Positions 18,525 to 25,088 of a stretch of DNA of 25,088 nucleotides are shown here, piece by piece (within the stretch, counting starts at the first letter, position 1; every line of letters starts with the position of its first letter). The stretch comes from Plakobranchus ocellatus (lineage: Eukaryota > Mollusca > Gastropoda > Plakobranchidae), in the NCBI GenBank assembly GCA_019648995.1, contig BLXT01000641.1:1599506-1624593 (forward strand), read 5' to 3'. The notes below the pieces were generated by a model. The model saw only the letters and a list, made by a program, of their open reading frames with translations. It was not told where the DNA came from and did not search any database. The translations under genes were made by a program, and so were the position numbers.

Positions 18525-18602
18525 GAGACTCAATATCTTCAAACTGTTCGACACATTTTACTGTCCAATATCCAGTTCTCAAGATCACTTGAAGATTGTC
18601 CA
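18525..18602 (-). pseudogene. possible upstream transposase exon
   Basis: After an acceptor-like TTATTTTTGCAG the minus strand reads DNLQVILRTGYWTVKCVEQF and then EDIES. This loosely resembles the N-terminal 'L..LR.LATG.......F.IS' helix-turn-helix block of Harbinger transposases, with a few residues missing. No good donor is seen. Treat as a suggestion only. Confidence 0.25.
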
Positions 18603-18822
18603 CTGCAAAAATAAGTTTCGAAAGGATGCATGGTAAATTATTTGCAAAAATATAACTATGCAAAATATTGGTTTTGCAGTAAGATACGAAGTTATGATCC
18701 TAGATCAAGAGAATGTTAGTGGTTTGAGGTAAGTGCTTTTGCCCAGGAATCTGCTGGGGCATACTGTTATTTGATCTCGTTATCGACGCTCTATTTTTTT
18801 TGAGTGCCAAAAAGTCTGAGGT

Positions 18823-19021
18823 AATAAGTTAAAACCCTATATGAATCAAAAATAATGCGTAGAGTTCGTAATAAATCCAAGCATTATTACAGTTGCCCTA
18901 CTGTTGTACTTTGACTAAAATCTAAAGTTGCTTGCCATCCCATGTAAACTTTAAGCTGAAAGGCAGAGATTTCCTTGAGAGCTATTTGATTAATGGACAT
19001 CTCTCTGTGGCTTTAAACAAA
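18823..19021. other. no recognisable feature
   Basis: Unique-looking AT-rich sequence right of the candidate transposase unit. Nothing identified. Confidence 0.5.
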
Positions 19022-19254
<233 letters not shown>

Positions 19255-19551
19255 CCATATTATTGTAATTTTTTTTAATCATTATTATTTTTAAATTATA
19301 TTACTCTTATTATTCTTTTGATAATAATTTTAACATTTTCACACTTTATATAAAAAAACGATAAATGAAAGAACATTTTTTTCCGATGATAAAAAATGCG
19401 AGAATAAAAAGAATTCAAAAAGACACAAATGATCTGGCCGTTTCTAATAAAGAATTCAGGTGCAGCACTGGAAAAAAAAGTGAAAAAAAAAAAACTCTCT
19501 CTGGACAGGATTTTTTCTTGATATATTAATTGAGATAATTGCAGGGCTAGA
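19255..19551. other. A/T-rich simple sequence, no gene
   Basis: Runs of A and T with no repeat or coding signal beyond low complexity. Confidence 0.5.
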
Positions 19552-19640
19552 TTGCTCTATATTATATATATATTATATATATATACTCTAAATTATATAT
19601 ATATACACACGTGTGTGGTTTGTGTGTGTGTCTGTGTGAA
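19552..19640 (+). repeat. (AT)n then (GT)n compound microsatellite
   Basis: TA-rich repeats at 19557-19604 are followed by ACACACGTGTGTGG and GT repeats to about 19636. Confidence 0.9.
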
Positions 19641-19915
19641 ATGTATCTATATGGATTTTAAGACTTGTATGTGTTTGTACAAATATTATAATCACAGGAT
19701 TCGAGTGGGAGTTAGAGAAGAAGAAAAATTTTAAATAAAACGAAAACAAGATAAAGACGCTGTAGCAAAAAGAGAGATGGAGAGAGGCAGACTCGCGTAT
19801 GGTAGGGGGGATATTAAGTTCGAAAATAAAAACAACGACACAGCGAATAATAAAGCACGACATGCTTATCGCTCGTTTATGCCACAGAGCCCATTAATAC
19901 TTTACTGTGAATAAA
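19641..19915. other. no recognisable feature
   Basis: Purine-rich around 19715-19815, otherwise unremarkable. The minus-strand open frame 19588-19863 is low-complexity. Confidence 0.5.
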
Positions 19916-20015
19916 CCAAGTAATAAACACTTTCACAGCTGTTCTTTATTATTTCATTTAACACCTGACAATGATAGCAAGTAATATATCATTTCATAGG
20001 TGTCATTTGACATTT
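19916..20015 (+). repeat. 60-bp repeat family, locus 1 (~1.7 copies)
   Basis: (C/G)CAAGTAATA recurs with a 61-bp period (19916, 19977), each copy followed by TTTCA(C/T)AG. The units match the array at 24671-24830: CAAGTAATATATCA(T/C)TTCA, then GTGTTCTTT-like, then TTTCATTTAACA.CTGACAAT. Confidence 0.85.
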
Positions 20016-20540
20016 AATACAGGAATGTGCGTTCTAGCCGTGAAATAAGAAAGATGTATTGGATAGAAAAAACAAGATTTTAACATCTTGATTAAGAACC
20101 ATAGACTGCGGCTAATTTTCATCCAATAATTATAGACATACAACCTCAACCAAAATTTAAAAGCTTGCATTGCCATGTGCCTGGTATTGTCCGAGCTTTT
20201 TTTTTTTTGTTTTCTTTTGTCCAGTATTTTCCATTATGAGGAGAAAAAGGAGGCCCTCCAACCGGCAAATTTGCTACTTATCTAATTCTTTGTTAAAGTA
20301 CATATGGTAACTACTTTACCGCCTGCAGAATATGAATATTTAAACATGGTGGTAATATGTGGAGCACATTAATGGTGTTCGGTAATCATTATTATTAACC
20401 AAAATGCAAAATTGTACGAAATATAAGGAAATCTAATAACACGTGTATAGAGAATTATCACGTTCGTTTTCTTTTCACCCTCCTCCCTATTTCCCTTCCC
20501 TATTTCTCTCCCTCTTTCATATATATGTATTTTTACATGT
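20016..20540. other. no recognisable feature
   Basis: AT-rich sequence with a T12 run near 20200 and a pyrimidine-rich stretch at 20465-20520 that abuts the truncated end of the LINE relic. Confidence 0.5.
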
Positions 20541-21170
20541 CACTTTAAACCTGAAATATCTTCCAGTTTCCTCAAGATTATTTCACTAGATAGATTAAAA
20601 AGATAGGAGACATTACACATCTCTGCCTCACACCTTTGCGTTCTCCTGCGGTTCTTATAGATGCAATTTGGTATCAGTATAGTTTGTAATTAATCTCAGA
20701 TTTTCACCATCAATGTCTAATTCCTATATCGATTGGAATAGCCATTTATGTTCAACTTGTTGTTAGAATGTTTTATAATATCAATCAAGCAGTAATTGAG
20801 GTCTTTTTGCATTTCTGTACACCCTTGCATAAGCATTGACACGTATAATTGCTTTTTTATTTCCCTTGTCAGACACAAAGCCAAACTGTTCTGTGGATAT
20901 TTCTGGTCTTAGACTCTTTCACATTCCATGTATCAAAATGCTCTTATTTGATTGTTCTATGAAGTTCACATCTCTTTACTCATGATTTCTTACACAGTAC
21001 TATAAAAACAGATTTGCAAGAGCCTCTGGGATTGCACTGTCACATAATGTATTTATGAGTTTTGTTGTCAGATCTTTTTCTAGCATATCTAATTATGTAA
21101 TTTATTCTATTGGTATGTTATCTGGTCATGTGTTTTTTCCATTTTTCATTTGTTCAAACTCACAGTATCG
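20541..21170 (-). pseudogene. LINE reverse-transcriptase relic
   Basis: Read on the minus strand from 21170 down, the order of blocks is that of a non-LTR reverse transcriptase. First comes FEQMKNGKNT-stop-PDNIPIE (family '.MKNGK.TGPDNIP.E'), then TKLINTLCDSAIPEALAN, then RPEISTEQFGFVSDKG. After a frameshift come MLMQGCTEMQKDLNYCLID, KGVRQRCVMSP and, after another shift, LFNLSSEIILRKLEDISG. The match stops just before the expected YADD catalytic block, so the copy is truncated 3' as well as 5'. Many stops and shifts show it is old. The blocks fit the same broad LINE type as the C-terminal relic at 1545-1945. Confidence 0.9.
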
Positions 21171-21364
21171 ACCTTTTTAGTTCCCATTTGGATGCCTCAA
21201 TTCGTTTCAAATTTTGAAAAATACGATTTCCAAAGTTTGCACGATTTTTCCTCTTTTTGACTCATAATATACCCAAATATTTGCGAATAATACTACGTTA
21301 AATCCATTGATATGTGATCATGGCATCACATCTAAATAATACAAAATAAAAACAACAAATACTT

Positions 21365-21729
21365 GTGGATCTTAATACGTTCATAAAGGCAACATCTGAC
21401 AGAGCAGGGATGCATACCTTACTGATTGATGCCCTTTGTATAAAAGAATTCCTGTGCAACAATAATTGGACTGCTGAGGAGCTGATCAGGGATCCACAAG
21501 AAAACGGTCAAATCGGGGTGATGTGTGTAAACTGGCAGGCGAATCCTCATATCATAATTACGTTCAAGAATTTTTACAGGCTGCCCTTAATACAACATTA
21601 AGCTATGAGAGGAATTGGGTTTTTAATGTAGCTAAAATTCGTTACGCACTAAAAACTGACATGCACTTAATAAAGTACTGTATAATTGTCTTTAAAAGAC
21701 CAAGACTAGGCCACATTGTATGCCTATGA
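21365..21729 (+). other. unrecognised coding-like stretch with a frame switch
   Basis: One frame reads well from 21365: GMHTLLIDALCIKEFLCNNN and WTAEELIRDPQENGQIG. A second frame is open from 21478 and reads DVCKLAGESSYHNYVQEF, then LQAALNTTLSYERNWVFNVA, to a stop at 21727-21729. Composition in both is protein-like, unlike the surrounding AT-rich open frames. The join near 21515-21525 looks like a frameshift between two parts of one former gene, or two overlapping chance frames. A possible acceptor (TTTTTACAG) lies at 21571-21579. I do not recognise the family. Confidence 0.3.
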
Positions 21730-22876
21730 TGAATTACCTTACAAACCGTTTTGATTATAAATCTAAGCTGTTCCTACTGATTTTAACATTTCACAACTTA
21801 TTTTGCGTTTTTCTGTCTCAAACTTTGACAGTGTAAAAAAAGATGTAGTAAGATCAATTGCGATTATTTAATTATTCTTCAAATATGTTTAATAACAAAC
21901 AGTCAAGCTGTAATTTCAATTTTAGTTTTTAGTTAAAATAGGATATTATTTCTACAGCTTTAAAGGTTCCAATAATTGAGAGTGGTTACAAATTGTTTTG
22001 TATTACAACTCATGATTGGTAGGTCCCTAATGGGCTGAATTTGTAGGATGGTCCTCCCGTTCGATTCATACATTTGGCTCCGTCTATGTAGGAGTAACAG
22101 CAAATACTGAGAGCAACTATTTATACTAAGAGGCAACGTATACTAAATATATGTCTTTTTAGATTGGGTCAAATCACATTAAAAAAGACACAAGTTTGAA
22201 ATAAGGGTTTTAATTTTTCTATAGGCAAGCTATGTTAATTTAAGCTTTTTCGATAACTTGGATAGAAAAGGTTCTCTCAGCGAGAGTGTAGAAAGCGTCA
22301 CATAACCAACCTTATGGCCTATCTTAGGCACAAATTACATCAAGTTAATCCATTTTATTGAATATAGTCTTTAGAGAACTCTTCATAATTGTACAATGGC
22401 GTTATTTAAGATCGTCTCAGTCACAGCAAACAAAATGAGATAGTTTGTTACTAAAGCAACAATATTAAGATTATTCTAGAACTTATTTCAGGGAGTGCTG
22501 CGTTTTTTGTTTTATTGGGTTTTTGTGGATCATGTTTAGATTCTCAATTACTGGATATTTGTAAGGAAATTTACATTTTATGAATTGTCATCCGTATAAG
22601 CCAATGAAGCTCAGCATTTTAAATTTGATGGAATGGAAAAAAGAAATATGTCAAGCTTTTTATATAATAAAGGACAATATAATACGAACTTAATTTGTAA
22701 TAGGCTGCATTGTTTTCTATACAATAATTATTTCTGCAACAAAGCTTATATGATTATTTTACACAGAAATATCACTTTATGTTGTTTTTGGATAAAAGGG
22801 AAAACTTGTCTTTTACACAGTCGCCATGACAAAGGAGTGGAAGGGTGGGACAAGACTTGCTGCCTGATGGTCGAAC
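21730..22876. other. no recognisable feature
   Basis: AT-rich. A small perfect hairpin CTCTC-AGC-GAGAG lies near 22275. The open frame at 22633-22881 has no recognised motif. Confidence 0.4.
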
Positions 22877-22923
22877 GCTAATAATCTCAATGTGTGGTTT
22901 ATAATACAATTGAGAACGTTAGC
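22877..22923 (+). other. 47-nt hairpin near a GAAACGTC motif
   Basis: GCTAA (22877-22881) pairs with TTAGC (22919-22923) and TCTCAAT (22885-22891) with ATTGAGA (22909-22915), across a symmetric 3x3 internal loop and a 17-nt apical loop. About 25 nt downstream is GGCGAAACGTCAGTGCC (22945-22961). Function unknown. Confidence 0.5.
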
Positions 22924-23840
22924 TTTTGTTAATTTACATTCTTCTGGCGAAACGTCAGTGCCAAAAATAAAATGAAGCGAAGTCTATTTGCGTTGTTTTA
23001 TTTTCGAAAAGTTTATTAAAAATTTTGAATATGTCTATAAGTTGAAATCCCTTCCTCCAATAAAAATCGTTATATCTTTATAGACTTTGGAAATATTTTA
23101 ACGATTGACATTAATTAGATACATTTATAAAAATATTTCAAAATAAAGGTTCATTTAAAGAAAAATGATCACCCGCCTCTTGTGCGATTAAAGAGCAGTA
23201 TTATAAGGTTATTATAAAAACTTCAAAATAGAGAACATGACCAGGAAATTACTATGAAAATAAAAGAGAGTAACTTACAACTTGAATCTCTGAAAAGAAA
23301 TTTTAGAAAGAAATGTCTACCGTGCCTGAATCATCTGAGTCTTACTATTTTTGTTTGTACAAAACATTAAAACGTCGGCGACATCATTGCTGCGTTTAAT
23401 ATCCCCAGATAATAAGTTTTCACTGAAAAACCTAGTCAAACTTTAGATTACTGTATCCGGCTTTTGATGACATACTTTTTCATTTGCTACTGATTATTCC
23501 ACTATGAGAAGATCTCATCAACTGATCTCCCATCCAAAGCATAATATTATTTTAATAAAATAATGTATGCAAACGAAAAGAAACACTATTAAATTTTCCG
23601 TTAATTCCGGCGGAGCATTTCAACTATACCTAAGTAGTTTATAATTTCTAGCAGGATTCTTTTTTTGTTCGCTACATTCACTGACGCAATAACAACATAA
23701 AGCATAATACTAAGATTGACTTTTTCTAACACCTTAAGAAAAGGTAGTGTGCCGTCAACAGATCTGATCGGATGAGGTCTATAAATCTGTTATTGCATTG
23801 CATATTATACAAAACATAGCACTCGATGCTTTTTTTTTAT
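22924..23840. other. no recognisable feature
   Basis: AT-rich. An AT-only 9-bp inverted repeat at 23546-23564 is expected by composition. No exon, RNA or mobile-element signal was found. Confidence 0.4.
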
Positions 23841-24155
23841 TTTAGAGAGGAAGAAGGAGGGTAGTTGGAGAATGAGGGGGCGAGATGGGGAGGGAGAGGG
23901 GTGGAAAGAGGAAGAGGAGCAGAAGAGGACCAAGAAAAGAAGGAGGAGGAGTAGGTAAAGGAGTGGGGAAGCGGAGAAGTTGGAGGAGGAGGAGGAAATG
24001 AAGGGGGCAACAGGAGGGACGAAGAGAACGAATAATAGGAGGAGGAGGAATTGAGGAGGAGGAGGAGGATGAGACTTATGGGGAGGATGAGGAGGAGGAA
24101 GGAGAGGGGGGAAGGAGGAAGAGAGTAGGAGGAGAAGATTAGGAGAAAGATTTTT
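23841..24155 (+). repeat. polypurine tract (GGA-rich), ~315 bp
   Basis: Almost uninterrupted A/G on the plus strand, mostly GGA, GAGGA and GGAA units with only scattered pyrimidines. The minus-strand Ser/Pro/Leu-rich open frame 23805-24161 is its translation and not a gene. Such tracts can form triplex (H-DNA) structures where they have mirror symmetry. Confidence 0.9.
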
Positions 24156-24670
24156 CATCACTTAAAAAAACGAAATAAATTTTTGATACAAAATAATTAT
24201 ACCGTAGTAAAAAAAAAAAAAATCTTGAAAATCGAAATAAGTTCACTTAAATAAATTCTAAGTCTTACCTAACAAGCTGTTTAATGTAAAAATAAGATAA
24301 GAAGGAACGGCACACACGATTGAACTTAATAGGACACATTCAAAAGAGGTTCAATGCACAGGATAATGATAAGGGCAAAGTGAAAGTTAGTTTCAAATCT
24401 AACACTCAACACATACACTAACACATACACACGAGAGAGAGAGAGAGGGGGGGGATAGATAATGATATAGGGAGGTTTTGATCTTTTTCAGAAGATCAGA
24501 CTAGGCAAGAGATGATGACGGAGTGAAAGAAAGAGAGGTCGAAAGATACGAAGACCCGTTATTTAAAGAGGGCAATACAAAAATAAAATAAAGAATAATT
24601 AAACATGACAGAATTATCGTTTGTTCTTGTAAGAAAGTCCATAAAAATTTTACGGACAACAAACCATTAA
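24156..24670. repeat. A-rich sequence with a short GA/G microsatellite
   Basis: (GA)n followed by eight G lies at about 24432-24456. The rest is A-rich with no recognised feature. Confidence 0.6.
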
Positions 24671-24830
24671 AGATCTTTTCACAAAATGTCCCTTGACATT
24701 TTCTTTCATACTTGACAACAAAACAAGTTATATATCATTTCACAGATGTTCGTTGTCATTTCATTTAACAACTGACAATAAAACAAGTAATATATCACTT
24801 CACAAGTGTTCTTTGTCACTTATTGAAGAA
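24671..24830 (+). repeat. 60-bp repeat family, locus 2 (~2.7 copies)
   Basis: AAACAAGT(T/A)ATATATCA recurs at 24721 and 24781, exactly 60 bp apart, with a degenerate copy before. Each unit contains TTCACA(G/A).TGTTC.TTGTCA and a CTGACAA-like segment. It is shared with 19916-20015, about 4.8 kb away. Confidence 0.88.
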
Positions 24831-24899
24831 CTGGTAAAACCTTAAGTAAAAGATCAATGTAAAGATACATGTTGATTGTGCCATATTACTCATCCACAG

Positions 24900-25088
24900 A
24901 TCGGTATTTAGAAGAGGATGAGGAGGTGAGAAGGAAGAGGGAACGGGGAAGAGGGAAGTGGAGTGGGTGGAGGAGGAGAGTAAGGGGTAGGAAGAAGAGA
25001 ACGGGAGGAAGAGGAGGACGGAGAGATGGGGTATTGGGAGATTGAGGTTGAGGTGGAGAGATATTGGAAGGGGGATGGGGAGGGAGAG
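24900..25088 (+). repeat. second polypurine tract, runs off the window
   Basis: GAGGA/GGAAGA-rich plus strand like 23841-24155, with more G. It continues to the window end, so its length is unknown. Confidence 0.9.

Larger units (their letters stand above)
15862..18822 (-). mobile_element. candidate 2.96-kb Harbinger transposase unit bounded by a 12-bp inverted repeat
   Basis: ACCTCAGACTTT at 15862-15873 is the exact reverse complement of AAAGTCTGAGGT at 18811-18822. The pair encloses the transposase relic closely: its stop is 27 bp inside the left repeat. PIF/Harbinger elements have short terminal inverted repeats and a 3-bp TWA duplication. Taking 11-bp ends, the flanks are CAA (left) and TAA (right), one change from a duplication. 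Caution: similarity stops after 12 bp, and a similar word (AAAAGTCTGAG) occurs near 1905 inside a LINE relic. Confidence 0.4.

Noticed and set aside
22000..22130. A tRNA-like B box (GTTCGATTC) near 22068.
   Set aside because: The flanking bases cannot form a T stem, and no A box or acceptor pairing was found.
23546..23564. 9-bp AT-only inverted repeat.
   Set aside because: Expected from base composition.
23805..24161. 118-codon Ser/Pro/Leu-rich minus-strand frame.
   Set aside because: It is the complement of a GGA polypurine tract with no initiation or splice context.

Overview
The window looks like animal nuclear DNA. It is AT-rich, has very long microsatellites, GT-AG introns, several decayed non-LTR retrotransposon fragments and one intron-rich transposon-type gene pair. 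The many AGATCT/CTAGAT-rich stretches and the LINE types suggest a mollusc, perhaps a gastropod. That is an inference from general flavour, not proof. Nothing bacterial is present: no operons, and most open frames are microsatellite translations or chance.

Layout. 1-8.1 kb is gene-poor. It holds microsatellites, a G-rich run ending in two unread bases, two C-terminal LINE relics on the minus strand (1545-1945 and 5629-5802), a degenerate ~90-bp minisatellite that grades into a very recent 325-bp tandem duplication (6407-7056), and a 60-bp minisatellite (7130-7367). A TAGATCT-rich tract and a palindrome precede a CpG-rich block (about 8170-8640).

8.8-18.8 kb is the centre of interest: a PIF/Harbinger-type two-gene locus. 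On the plus strand a Myb/SANT-like DNA-binding protein gene (8840-15352) can be traced through eight or nine exons whose splice phases all agree. Four consecutive mini-exons of 45, 72, 48 and 57 nt are all phase 1-1. Exon 2 carries one in-frame TAA. On the minus strand, converging on it with a ~550-bp gap, lies a Harbinger DDE transposase relic (exons at 17663-17431, 16638-16406 and 16197-15900). Its three catalytic acidic residues survive, but it has frame breaks, a TAA and two apparently mutated splice sites. In Harbinger elements the Myb-like protein and the nuclease act together, so tail-to-tail neighbours of these two families are unlikely to be a coincidence. A 12-bp inverted repeat (15862/18811) brackets the transposase alone, which leaves the element boundary open. 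A 251-bp MITE-like element with CGTACG-containing inverted ends sits in intron 5.

18.8-25.1 kb is again gene-poor: an ATC/ATT compound microsatellite, a 60-bp repeat family at two loci (19916-20015 and 24671-24830), a LINE reverse-transcriptase relic (20541-21170, minus), an unrecognised coding-like stretch (21365-21729), a hairpin and two long polypurine tracts. No tRNA, rRNA or CRISPR was found. No intact conserved host gene was recognised.
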